A DNA stretch of 13,159 bases from DASYQV01 sp036005125 (GTDB taxonomy: Bacteria > Acidobacteriota > Vicinamibacteria > Vicinamibacterales > UBA2999), in contig DASYQV010000260.1 in NCBI GenBank assembly GCA_036005125.1, positions 1-13,159 on the forward strand. The letters are read 5' to 3'. A program made the position numbers and the translations under genes. This document shows positions 1 through 7,446 of the stretch, piece after piece. How positions within the stretch are numbered: the first letter of the stretch is position 1; each line of letters opens with the position of its first letter. Below the pieces are notes generated by a model. That model searched no databases, had not been told where the DNA came from, and saw only the letters and a list, made by a program, of their open reading frames with translations.

Positions 1-252
1 GGCGCACTGGAACGTCCCGTGCCGCTTCTCGTCATTCAGGGGACTCGTGAACGCGCGCTCGGTGCCATGCTTCCGCAGCACCCCGTACTGCTCGGGCGTC
101 AGCACCTTCTGCCACTCCTGCTCGGTTTTCTCGACCGGAAAGTTCTCATCTGTCATGACGGTTGTGAAGGTGCGGGGACCCGCCAGCCACGCAAGCGCAG
201 GCGACAAGGCGAGTGTCGTCCCGACAACGAAGAAGAACTGTCTACGGTTCAC
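1..252 (-). CDS. msrB: Peptide methionine-(R)-S-oxide reductase MsrB, Tat-exported, C-terminus cut by window edge
   Basis: Seen: 84 N-terminal codons, running off the left edge. The segment after residue 40 reads EKTEQEWQKVLTPEQYGVLR, then HGTERAFTSPLNDEKRHGTF and QCA; this is the conserved MsrB N-terminal region just before the zinc-binding CxxC. MsrB reduces the R-sulfoxide of methionine in oxidised proteins using a catalytic Cys or Sec that would lie beyond the edge. The start is taken as GTG at 250-252, because it has a GGAG Shine-Dalgarno six bases upstream and adds MNRRQFFFVVG plus a hydrophobic stretch, a twin-arginine (Tat) signal. A start at ATG 154-156 (residue 33) would give a cytoplasmic form. 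Inference: the enzyme repairs proteins in the periplasm. It sits 40 bp downstream of the metallopeptidase gene on the same strand, so co-transcription is possible. Confidence 0.88.
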   Translation of the reverse strand, partial: MNRRQFFFVVGTTLALSPALAWLAGPRTFTTVMTDENFPVEKTEQEWQKVLTPEQYGVLRKHGTERAFTSPLNDEKRHGTFQCA

Positions 253-292
253 AGCCTACTCCATTTGACCATTTCAGATATCAGATTGAGTA

Positions 293-895
293 TCACATCA
301 GCCTGCGCCCATGCGCGCGCAGCCACCGGCGGGCAGCCCGATAGTCCGGGCATGCGGCCGCCACCAGACTCCAGTATTTCGCGGAGTGGTCGAGCCTGCG
401 CAGGTGCATCAGCTCATGGATCAGCACGTAGTCGCGCACCCATGCCGGCATCTGCACCAGTCGCCAATTGAGACAGATGTGGCCGTCGGGGCCACACGAT
501 CCCCATCGCGTGCGCTGATCGCGGATGCTCACGCGTGAGACGGTAAGCCCGTGCTCTGCGGCCAGCTCCAGGAGCCGCGCGGAAAGCTGCGCCGTTGCGA
601 GCGCTCGCAAGCGCCGCCTCTCGGTCGCGGTGAGCCCGACCTCCTGCTGACGCACCTGCTGGCGCCGAATCCACTCGATGTGCTTGAGCGCGAACGCGTC
701 CGCCTCGCGACGCGATCCGCCGCGCGGGATTGTGACGCGTACGCGTCCGTCGAGATCCACGCGGACGATATACCGTCGCGCTCGACGGTGGCGGACGAAG
801 TACAAACGGATGAGGGGCTCGGGAGCCAGCTCGAGCGCGCCTCGGGCGGCCGTGACAGCCGGCGCGGCTGTGTCGAATGGCAACCCCAGCTGCAT
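293..895 (-). CDS. YgjP/SprT-like M48-type metallopeptidase (DUF45)
   Basis: 200 aa, close to the usual length of the YgjP family. The zinc motif H160-E161-L-M-H164 is present, with a further histidine at 170 in the expected position. The family hallmark WGSC (131-134, within TRWGSCGPDGHICLNWRLV) precedes it. The N-terminal half (30-60) has the basic beta-rich segment typical of these proteins. Known of the family: predicted zinc-dependent hydrolases related to SprT/WLM peptidases; substrates are poorly defined and no signal peptide is seen, so it is probably cytoplasmic. Start ATG 893-895 has a weak GGTGA just upstream. It is divergent from the lipoprotein gene (129-bp gap) and lies 40 bp upstream of msrB. 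Confidence 0.85.
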   Translation of the reverse strand: MQLGLPFDTAAPAVTAARGALELAPEPLIRLYFVRHRRARRYIVRVDLDGRVRVTIPRGGSRREADAFALKHIEWIRRQQVRQQEVGLTATERRRLRALATAQLSARLLELAAEHGLTVSRVSIRDQRTRWGSCGPDGHICLNWRLVQMPAWVRDYVLIHELMHLRRLDHSAKYWSLVAAACPDYRAARRWLRAHGRRLM

Positions 896-1024
896 CGGTC
901 ACCAGAATAGCAGACCTGGCGTGGCCTTCATCGTGCAGAAACCAGCCATGGAGGCCGCAGGGCTTACCCCGTTTCGGAGCCGAGCCTTTGCTGGCTCGAG
1001 GTTTTCGAAGACGAGGAGGACATT

Positions 1025-1627
<603 letters not shown>

Positions 1628-1633
1628 TGCCTT

Positions 1634-3328
1634 TCACTGCGCGGAGCGCAGCAGACGCCGTCCCGCTCGCGCGCCAGTGTGTCCCTTCGGTGTGACCGTA
1701 ATCACCCCGTTGACGATCACGTAGTCGATGCCGACGGGATACTCGTCAAGCTTGTCGTAGGTCGCGCGATCGCCGACGACCTGCGGATCGAATACCACGA
1801 CGTCCGCAAAATATCCCGGGCGCAGGTAGCCGCGCCGCGCGATCTTCAACTCGAGTGCGGGCAGACTTGTCATGCGCCGGACCGCTTCAGCGAGCTCGAG
1901 CACTTTCAGTTCCCGCACGTAGCGGCCAAGCACGCGAGGAAACGTGCCATAGGCCGCCGGGCTGGAACGTGTCTGATCAACCTCTCCTCCCGGGCCCGCC
2001 GCGGCAGTGCCGGTGCCGAACATCACCCGGCCGTATTGCATGGCCGTACGGATGTCGTCTTCCGAGACCAGGTGGAACAGCGCGTCGACGCGCCCGCCGG
2101 TCTCGAGGAGCAGCCGGAATACCGTCTCCCACGGGCCCTCGCGTCGCGCGGCGGCGGCCTCGCTGACGCGCTTGCCGACCACTGTCTGATCTGTGTCGGA
2201 CGGGACCTTCGCAATCTCGATCCCCTCGAAACCAGCGGCAACGACCAGATTGTCCGGGCCGTCCGCGAGCGCCTCGGCGTCCTTCTTCATGCGAGCTCGG
2301 GCAGCCGGATCTTTGAGCCTGAGCAGCATCCGGTCCCGGCCGCCTTCCCGCGCCCATCCGGGCAATACGGCGTCCAGGCTCCGGGAGACGGCCGTGTAGG
2401 GAGACTGGATGCCCGACACGTCCTCGCCGCGCGCGACCGCTTCGATGATGATGCTGCGGATACGTGGCATCGCGCCTCGGTTCCGTCGCCCTTCGACGTT
2501 CAGGTCATGAATGACGACCGGCAGCTTCGCTTCCCGGCCAATGCGAATCGCCTCCTGCAGCGCCTCGTCAACCTGCGAACCCGTCCTGGAGATCTGCGCC
2601 GCGTAGACGCCGCCGTGACGCGACGCCACCCGCGCGAGCGAGGTCAGTGTTTCGCGGTCGACGAACCGCCCTGACGGATCGATCGACGCGCTCGACAGCC
2701 CGAAGCCTCCGCCCCGCATGCCTTCATCCACCCACGCCTCCATGCGTCCGCGCTCTTCCGGTGTCGCCGCGCGCTCTGGACGGCCTATCGATTCATTCCA
2801 CGCCATCGCCGCAGGCACGAACGTCCCGACATTGATCGAGGTGCCGTGATCTTCGAGCTTGCGGAAGTACCCTTCGGCACCATTCCAATCGAACTGAAGA
2901 CCAAGCCGTCGCAGCCCCTCGACGTCGGCGGTCCCCATCGTCCAGAACGCGGGACTCATCGCCTCGCCGATGATCTCGCTCGTGATCCCCTGGCGGATAT
3001 GGCTCTCGCCGGTGCCGTCGGCCAGGAGCGTGATGCCCGACCGGCCACGCGCATCGATGAATCCGGGCGCGACTGCCTTTTTCACGGCGTCGATGATCTG
3101 GCCGGCGCGGCGATCGGCGAGGTTGCCAACGGCGGTAATTCGATCGCCCTTGATGCCCACATCGGCTCGCTGCGGGGGCTGGCTGCTGCCGTCGTAGACG
3201 TCGCCGCCACGAATGACGAGATCGAATTCGGGCGGCCCGGCGCACGCGAGCACGAGCGCCACGGCCGCCACGATGCCGGCACGACCTGCGCTTACTTTGC
3301 CAGGCGTGTCCATATCAGCGGAACGCAT
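1634..3328 (-). CDS. D-aminoacylase/amidohydrolase-family lipoprotein lacking expected active-site residues (probable pseudoenzyme)
   Basis: 564 aa, full family length. Residues 1-30 are a signal peptide with lipobox VLAC (C29). The alternative start at M6 (ATG 3311-3313) looks more natural for a signal peptide; neither start has a clear Shine-Dalgarno. The family framework is well kept: FDLVIRGGDVYDG (35-47), VAPGFID (86-92), LLADGTGESHIRQGITSEII (101-120), YFRKLEDHGTSINVGTFVPA (154-173), YGTFPRVLGRYVRELKVL (460-477), PGYFADVVVFDP (504-515). N-acyl-D-amino-acid deacylases use zinc held by His, Cys or Glu and Asp. Here the D-x-H-x-H motif is DARGR (R94, R96), the usual 'SHM' is AQI (244-246), 'HL' is DL (D275), 'SDG' is TGT (439-441) and 'HPR' is SPA (456-458). 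The frame is intact, so this looks like a conserved non-catalytic relative rather than a decaying gene. The deacylase reaction should not be assumed. Confidence 0.85.
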   Translation of the reverse strand: MRSADMDTPGKVSAGRAGIVAAVALVLACAGPPEFDLVIRGGDVYDGSSQPPQRADVGIKGDRITAVGNLADRRAGQIIDAVKKAVAPGFIDARGRSGITLLADGTGESHIRQGITSEIIGEAMSPAFWTMGTADVEGLRRLGLQFDWNGAEGYFRKLEDHGTSINVGTFVPAAMAWNESIGRPERAATPEERGRMEAWVDEGMRGGGFGLSSASIDPSGRFVDRETLTSLARVASRHGGVYAAQISRTGSQVDEALQEAIRIGREAKLPVVIHDLNVEGRRNRGAMPRIRSIIIEAVARGEDVSGIQSPYTAVSRSLDAVLPGWAREGGRDRMLLRLKDPAARARMKKDAEALADGPDNLVVAAGFEGIEIAKVPSDTDQTVVGKRVSEAAAARREGPWETVFRLLLETGGRVDALFHLVSEDDIRTAMQYGRVMFGTGTAAAGPGGEVDQTRSSPAAYGTFPRVLGRYVRELKVLELAEAVRRMTSLPALELKIARRGYLRPGYFADVVVFDPQVVGDRATYDKLDEYPVGIDYVIVNGVITVTPKGHTGARAGRRLLRSAQ

Positions 3329-3362
3329 ACACGAATCGCCACGAAGCCCACGAATGATCAGC

Positions 3363-3419
3363 CACGAAGGTCACAGCGCGGCATAGCCGCAACCAAAATG
3401 CCGCGCTGTGACCTTCGTG
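3363..3419. repeat. Perfect 22-bp inverted repeat within a 'cacgaa' repeat tract
   Basis: 3363-3384 (cacgaaggtcacagcg then cggcat) is the exact reverse complement of 3398-3419, with a 13-base loop. It sits in a spacer (3329-3474) that is rich in the word ccacgaa/ttcgtgg on both strands. It lies between the selenoprotein gene and the D-aminoacylase-like gene, both read leftwards, so the transcript would carry a very stable hairpin there. It may terminate, attenuate or simply be a dispersed repeat; there is no T-run on the minus-strand side. Confidence 0.85.
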
Positions 3420-3474
3420 AGCTTCGTGGCTTATTCTTCGTGCCATCGTGGCCTCCGTTCGGCGGGCGTCTCGC

Positions 3475-4227
3475 TCACGGGCTCTCAACAGCGTCCGCCT
3501 CGCTGAAACTCTCCATCACGGGCACATCGGTTCGCGCACACAGATTGAGCAGCGCGCGAAGCACCGAGGACTGCAGCGCACGGTCCGCGGGCGCGCCGAA
3601 GGGCCGGCCGAGCCCGAACGGCACGATGAGCGCGCGTGACACGCCGATGGCCGTGGTGATCCCGGGCATCACGCTTACGGACGCCGTCACGAGGCCGCGC
3701 CGCTCCAGCTGCGCCTGGACCAGACTCACGGTCTGGTGACAGAACGGTCAAACCGGCGCCAACAACGCAATGTCCACCCCGTCGGCCACCAGGACATCCG
3801 CCGCGGCGACAGCCGTCTCGCGTTGCAAACGACCGGGCGCGGTGATTGAACCCATGAAGGAGAGGTGGCGCGGGGCAACGCTGCCGATGACCCCGGCAGC
3901 GGCCAGGGCACCGAGCGGCTCGATCGGATATGCCACGTTGACGTCGCGCTCCACGGCCTGGCGGTCGAACGCGTCGCTCCGATGCACGACGCGGAGATCG
4001 GCCCCCGGAATCGTCGCCTCGAGCACGCGGAAGCTCGTATCGCCTCCGCGGCGCGCGAGGTCGAACGGCGCCTGCCCCGGCGCCACGAGGCCCGCCGTCG
4101 TCACGAGCGCGACGCGACACCCTGCGATCGGCCGTCCCAGCCTCGCCACAGGCACGGGATCGACCCGCCGCCAACGATACGTGGCAATCAAGGCGCGTTC
4201 CCACAACGGGAGTTCGTCAGGTTGCAT
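3475..4227 (-). CDS. Selenoprotein B-like protein (glycine/betaine/sarcosine/D-proline reductase family) with in-frame TGA read as selenocysteine
   Basis: Read through the TGA at 3748-3750 this is one 250-residue protein. Before it: MQPDELPLWERALIATYRWR, then CRVALVTTAGLVAPGQAPFD (37-56), DVNVAYPIEPLGALAAAGVI (95-114), GSVAPRHLSFMGS, and DGVDIALLAPV (149-159). After it: U160-P-F-C163-H-Q-T-V-S-L-V-Q, then VPFGLGRPFG and a normal C-terminus. These blocks match the small GrdB-related selenoprotein family, whose redox motif is U/C-x-x-C. The TGA falls exactly on the first position of that motif, and a bacterial SECIS-type hairpin follows (3719-3737). The real stop (3475-3477) is also TGA. Family members are thought to be thiol/selenol oxidoreductases; substrate unknown, no signal peptide, probably cytoplasmic. 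The ATG at 4225-4227 has no clear Shine-Dalgarno. Divergent from the acyl-CoA ligase gene. Confidence 0.88.
3719..3737 (-). promoter_or_regulatory. Bacterial SECIS-like hairpin downstream of UGA
   Basis: In the minus-strand mRNA the UGA is followed by 10 bases, then a 7-bp perfect stem ACCAGAC / GUCUGGU closing the loop CGUGA. The loop begins 18 bases after the UGA and has G as its second base. This fits the published general description of bacterial SECIS elements: a stem-loop shortly after the UGA, a small apical loop, and a G in the first two loop positions. Such a hairpin recruits SelB with Sec-tRNA. Confidence 0.75.
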
Positions 4228-4245
4228 CGCTAATGCCTACGTACT

Positions 4246-4323
4246 CAGGCCGGGTCTTTATCCGTTATGCGGCTGCCAACGAGAATTTTGTACGCGTTGT
4301 GGGACCGCATAACGGACCGGCCT
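4246..4323. repeat. Compound inverted repeat, 'aggccgggtctt' family, copy A
   Basis: tccgttatgcgg (4261-4272) is the exact reverse complement of ccgcataacgga (4305-4316), and outside it aggccgg (4247-4253) pairs with ccggcct (4317-4323), leaving a 7-base bulge (gtcttta) on one side. It shares the words 'aggccgggtctt' and 'ggcctacg' with the element at 11926-11984, so both belong to one dispersed family. It occupies the divergent promoter region of the selenoprotein and acyl-CoA ligase genes. Confidence 0.8.
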
Positions 4324-4342
4324 ACGAAAAGCCGTACGCAGG

Positions 4343-4364
4343 CCGGGTCTTTAGAGAGACCCGG
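4343..4364. repeat. Short hairpin, 'ccgggtct' family, just upstream of the acyl-CoA ligase
   Basis: ccgggtct (4343-4350), loop ttagag, agacccgg (4357-4364): a perfect 8-bp stem 30 bases before the ligase ATG. The same arms form the first hairpin of the element at 11933-11950, with a different loop. It would lie in the 5' leader or promoter of the ligase gene. Confidence 0.8.
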
Positions 4365-4394
4365 CGGGTGGTAATATCCGCGCCGAGGTCTCTT

Positions 4395-5966
4395 ATGGAC
4401 GTACCCCTGACGCCACTCGAGTTCATGCGCCGCGCCCGACGACTGTATGCCGACCGGGAGGCGCTCGTCGACGGCGACGAGCGATGGAGCTACGCCGAGT
4501 TCTTCCACCGCTGCGACTGCTGGTCCGCCGCGCTCCAGGCGCTGGGGATCCGTCAGGGCGACCGGGTTGCGTATATCTCACCCAACTCGCACGCGCAACT
4601 CGAGTCGTTTTACGCCGTGCCTCAGATCGGCGCGGTGCTGGTGCCAATCAATTTCCGGTTGGCGGCCGAGGAGCTCGTCTATCTCGTCAATCACAGCGGC
4701 GCGCGGATTCTCGCCGTCGCCGAGTCCCACCTCGACATCGTCGACGGGATACGCGGCCAGTTGCCGGGCGTCGAACACTTCATCGCGCTCGAAGGGTCGC
4801 CGCCGGGATGGGAATCGTATGAAGCGCTCCTTCGAGCGGCGCCGCCCGAGCCCCGGCGTCCCGCGATTGGCGAGCGCGATCTCCTCACGATCAACTACAC
4901 GAGCGGCACCACATCGCGTCCCAAGGGCGTGATGATCACACATCGCAACGCGTGGATGAACACGGTCGGCACGCTCGTCCACGTCCACATGACGCCGGCG
5001 GATCGCTACCTGTGGACGCTGCCGATGTTCCACGCGAACGGCTGGACGTTCGTCTGGACCATCACCGCGGCCGGCGGCACGCACGTATCTCTCCCGAAGG
5101 TCGAGCCGGCGAGGGTGTTCGACCTGATTCGCCGCGAGCACATCACGGCGCTGTGCGCGGCACCAACGGTGCTCATCGGCCTGGCCCATGCGCCTGCGGA
5201 CGCTCGCCGTGACGTGCCCCCCGGGGTGCGCGTCTTCACAGCCGGCGCGCCACCTGCGGCCGCCACGATCGAAGCCATCGAGAACGATCTCGGATGGCGC
5301 ATCACTCACATGTACGGTCTCACCGAAACCGCGCCGTTCATCACCGTCTGCGAGCCACGGCCGGAGCACAAGCTGCTGACCGGACCGGCGCAGGCGGCCA
5401 TCAAGGCGCGGCAAGGGGTGGAATTGATAACGTCAGGCGAGCTCAAGGTCGTCGACGCCGAAGGGCGCGAAGTGGCGCCCGACGGGTGCACGCCGGGCGA
5501 AATCGTCGTCCGCGGCAACGTCGTGATGGAGGGGTATTACAACGACCCCGAGGCGACCCGCAAGGTGATGGGAGATGGCTGGTTCCGTACGGGAGACGGC
5601 GCGGTCGTCCATCCCGACGGGTACGTCGAGATTCGGGATCGGATCAAGGACGTGATTATCAGCGGTGGGGAGAACATCTCGTCAGTCGAGGTCGAGGCGA
5701 TGCTGCTCCGTCACCCGGCGGTTCAGGAAGTTGGCGTCGTCGGCCTGCCGGATGAACGATGGGGCGAGGCGCCTCATGCGTTCATCGTGCTCAAGGCCGG
5801 CGCATCGACCACGCCCGAGGAGCTGCGCGAGTTCTCCCGTGCGCACCTCGCGCACTTCAAGACCCCTCACAGCTTTACCTTTGTTGCCGAGTTGCCCAAG
5901 ACGGCGACCGGCAAGATCCAGAAATACGTCCTGCGTGGCGGCCGCGCGAACCTGGCGACTCAATAG
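4395..5966 (+). CDS. Fatty-acyl-CoA ligase (AMP-binding, long/medium-chain acyl-CoA synthetase type)
   Basis: 523 aa from ATG 4395, which has a GAGG ribosome site six bases upstream. The frame stays open back to 4233, but that part is repeat DNA and is excluded. ANL-superfamily motifs in order: P-loop YTSGTTSRPKG (168-178), aromatic/His segment MFHANGW (211-217), YGLTET (307-312), TGD (399-401), DRIKDVIISGGENIS (415-429), and the A10 motif PKTATGK with catalytic K507. The enzyme activates a carboxylic acid to acyl-AMP and then acyl-CoA with ATP. The pattern GDGWFRTGDGAVVHPDGYVE and the length match the AlkK-like fatty-acyl-CoA synthetases; chain length cannot be read from sequence alone. No signal peptide; cytoplasmic. 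It stands alone, divergent from the selenoprotein and convergent with the collagen-like gene. Confidence 0.93.
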   Translation: MDVPLTPLEFMRRARRLYADREALVDGDERWSYAEFFHRCDCWSAALQALGIRQGDRVAYISPNSHAQLESFYAVPQIGAVLVPINFRLAAEELVYLVNHSGARILAVAESHLDIVDGIRGQLPGVEHFIALEGSPPGWESYEALLRAAPPEPRRPAIGERDLLTINYTSGTTSRPKGVMITHRNAWMNTVGTLVHVHMTPADRYLWTLPMFHANGWTFVWTITAAGGTHVSLPKVEPARVFDLIRREHITALCAAPTVLIGLAHAPADARRDVPPGVRVFTAGAPPAAATIEAIENDLGWRITHMYGLTETAPFITVCEPRPEHKLLTGPAQAAIKARQGVELITSGELKVVDAEGREVAPDGCTPGEIVVRGNVVMEGYYNDPEATRKVMGDGWFRTGDGAVVHPDGYVEIRDRIKDVIISGGENISSVEVEAMLLRHPAVQEVGVVGLPDERWGEAPHAFIVLKAGASTTPEELREFSRAHLAHFKTPHSFTFVAELPKTATGKIQKYVLRGGRANLATQ

Positions 5967-5969
5967 CGA

Positions 5970-6003
5970 ACGAAGCCGCAGCCGTCCGAAGCTGCGGCTT
6001 CGT
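5970..6003. terminator. Strong hairpin between convergent genes, likely bidirectional terminator
   Basis: acgaagccgcagc (5970-5982) pairs exactly with gctgcggcttcgt (5991-6003) around an 8-base loop. It starts four bases after the ligase stop and ends 20 bases before the stop of the convergent collagen-like gene. There is no T-run, so the termination role is inferred from position and stem strength. Confidence 0.6.
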
Positions 6004-6023
6004 ACCCTCAGCGTACGGCTAGA

Positions 6024-6926
6024 TTAATTCGTCTCGAGAACGCTGACGCTCTGGGGCACGGTCGCGTGACCGACCTTGAGATTGGTACCCGCGAGGTCCT
6101 TGATGCACTCCACCGTCAGGACGTGACCACCCGCGGGGACTCCGATATACAGCCGTGACTTGGACCACTGGTACCACCAGTTGGTGTAGCCGGGTCCTTC
6201 CGTCCATCGCGGGAAGAACGGGTATCCTCCGAAGTCGCCGGCCCACTGTCCGTCGATCATCGGCCGGCATGAGGCGGACTGGCCGACCGTCGAAAACAGC
6301 GCCATGTCCATGCTGATGAGCAGCGCACCGCCCTGCGACGTAAACGCGACGCTGCTGTCGGGAACCGCGACCCATTCCAACGTCTGCGTGATGTCGAACG
6401 TGGTAGCCCAGGAATGTTGCGCGCGAACCGCGGCGGGCAACGGTCCGGCCGGTCCCTGCGGTCCCATCGGGCCGGCAGGTCCTTCAGGGCCAGCCTGACC
6501 CGTTTCACCTTTCTCGCCCTGCAGTCCGCGTTCGCCTGCAGGTCCCTGCGGTCCAACCGCACCAGGTGTGCCCTGCGCGCCTGTCGGACCCGCCGGCCCC
6601 GTCTCGCCCTTCGGCCCCATGTCGCCCTTCGGCCCCATGTCGCCCTTTGGTCCCATGTCGCCCTTTGGCCCCGTCGGCCCTGCCGGCCCCATTGGTCCCA
6701 TCGGTCCCATCGGACCCGGGTCACCCTTCGGTCCCACTAGTCCCGCAAGATTCCACGAGAGGCGCCGTTCGGTCGGACGACAAGCTTCATCCGGCGTGAC
6801 GAGCCTGACCCGACCGCTCGGACCAACGCACAAGTAAACAGTTACGTCCGTCGTCGACTGCGCTGCGGCGGGAGCCACCGTCGCGAGCGCGAGAGCAGAC
6901 ACCGTTGACAAGACCCGCAGATTCAT
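6024..6926 (-). CDS. Secreted collagen-like protein with about 33 Gly-X-Y triplets
   Basis: 300 aa. Signal peptide MNLRVLSTVSALALATVAPA, then AAQ. A short N-terminal domain (24-64) holds two cysteines (C33, C49). Residues 65-163 are uninterrupted Gly-X-Y triplets, mainly GPK, GDM, GPM, GPA and GPT, including four GPKGD/E hexapeptides in a row. A 137-residue C-terminal domain (WATTFDITQTLEWVAVPDSS ... VLTVECIKDLAG) has no family I can name; it is beta-rich in appearance and resembles the adhesive or trimerising heads that follow bacterial collagen stalks. Bacterial collagen-like proteins form triple helices at the cell surface; this one has no visible membrane anchor or LPXTG motif, so it is secreted or outer-membrane associated by inference. 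The AGGAG ribosome site lies eight bases before the ATG. Monocistronic by context. Confidence 0.88.
   Translation of the reverse strand: MNLRVLSTVSALALATVAPAAAQSTTDVTVYLCVGPSGRVRLVTPDEACRPTERRLSWNLAGLVGPKGDPGPMGPMGPMGPAGPTGPKGDMGPKGDMGPKGDMGPKGETGPAGPTGAQGTPGAVGPQGPAGERGLQGEKGETGQAGPEGPAGPMGPQGPAGPLPAAVRAQHSWATTFDITQTLEWVAVPDSSVAFTSQGGALLISMDMALFSTVGQSASCRPMIDGQWAGDFGGYPFFPRWTEGPGYTNWWYQWSKSRLYIGVPAGGHVLTVECIKDLAGTNLKVGHATVPQSVSVLETN
6604..6675 (-). repeat. Four 18-bp tandem units coding GPKGDM-type hexapeptides
   Basis: Units at 6604-6621, 6622-6639, 6640-6657 and 6658-6675. The first two are identical, the third differs at two bases and the fourth at a few more. This points to recent in-frame duplication by slippage or unequal exchange, changing collagen stalk length without breaking the frame. 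Confidence 0.85.
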
Positions 6927-7140
6927 TCGCTGTTCTCCTCGGACCGTGAAACTACTTGTCCAGACGGCCCACGGCTACGGTCCTTGATCGACCGTCGCTG
7001 CGATGGGTTCTTTCCTAATCGACCATTGGCCCGGATGCCGCAGTGCTGGCGGAACCGTCATGACAGCAGAGCACAGAGACGTACGTGTGCGAACCCGGCC
7101 ACCCCGTCGTTAACGGAGGTGTACGGAGGTCACGGTTTTA

Positions 7141-7240
7141 CACAGAGAAACGGAGAAACTGAGACGATTCCTGTTTTTCTTTGATGGCTGGCTCCCGTTA
7201 GTTGTATGGGTCGCTCCGTTTCTTCGTTCCTCCCTCTGTG
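7141..7240. repeat. Imperfect palindromic 'cacagagaaacggag' low-complexity block
   Basis: cacagag (7141-7147) pairs with ctctgtg (7234-7240) and gaaacggag (7147-7155) with ctccgtttc (7214-7222), enclosing a less structured middle containing a run of five T's. It resembles the other spacer repeats of this window in being a simple word with an inverted copy, but the word itself is different. Confidence 0.6.
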
Positions 7241-7341
7241 TGATCCCGTTGGCTCCGTGATCTCTGTTGGGTCCGCCGCGCGTTTCCGGACGAGCACGTC
7301 CCACGAACGAACACCGGTTGAGCCGCGGTCCGGGCCGAACG

Positions 7342-7350
7342 TGGTATAAC
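7342..7350 (+). promoter_or_regulatory. Possible extended -10 promoter element for the export operon
   Basis: TGG followed by TATAAC (7345-7350) matches an extended -10 (TGN-TATAAT-like). The best -35-like word, TTGAGC at 7318-7323, is 21 bases away, too far for a standard sigma-70 promoter. Weak evidence, given for position only: about 210 bases upstream of the adaptor ATG. Confidence 0.3.
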
Positions 7351-7446
7351 CGCACGAAATAGCGCGAGTTAACGGGATCGGAAGGTGGGCACGGGCTTTG
7401 AGATGGGTGGAGTGGTCAGGGCTTCGCGTCCGACTGGACTGCCCGC

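Noticed and set aside
1679..2674. 331-codon plus-strand open frame
   Set aside because: Antisense to the D-aminoacylase-like gene, which shows long stretches of family sequence.
3748..3750. TGA as a nonsense mutation making a pseudogene
   Set aside because: The codon falls exactly at the redox position of the family, is followed by a SECIS-like hairpin, and the frame stays open and family-like for 90 more codons.
4233..4394. N-terminal extension of the acyl-CoA ligase
   Set aside because: The extra 54 codons translate palindromic repeat DNA; the ATG at 4395 has a ribosome site and matches the family N-terminus.
6568..6837. Plus-strand Gly/Pro-rich open frame
   Set aside because: Mirror translation of the collagen Gly-X-Y repeats; the minus-strand gene has the signal peptide, ribosome site and terminal domains.
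6984..7184. Possible 66-codon small gene
   Set aside because: No ribosome site, no recognisable pattern, and its end runs into the low-complexity repeat block.
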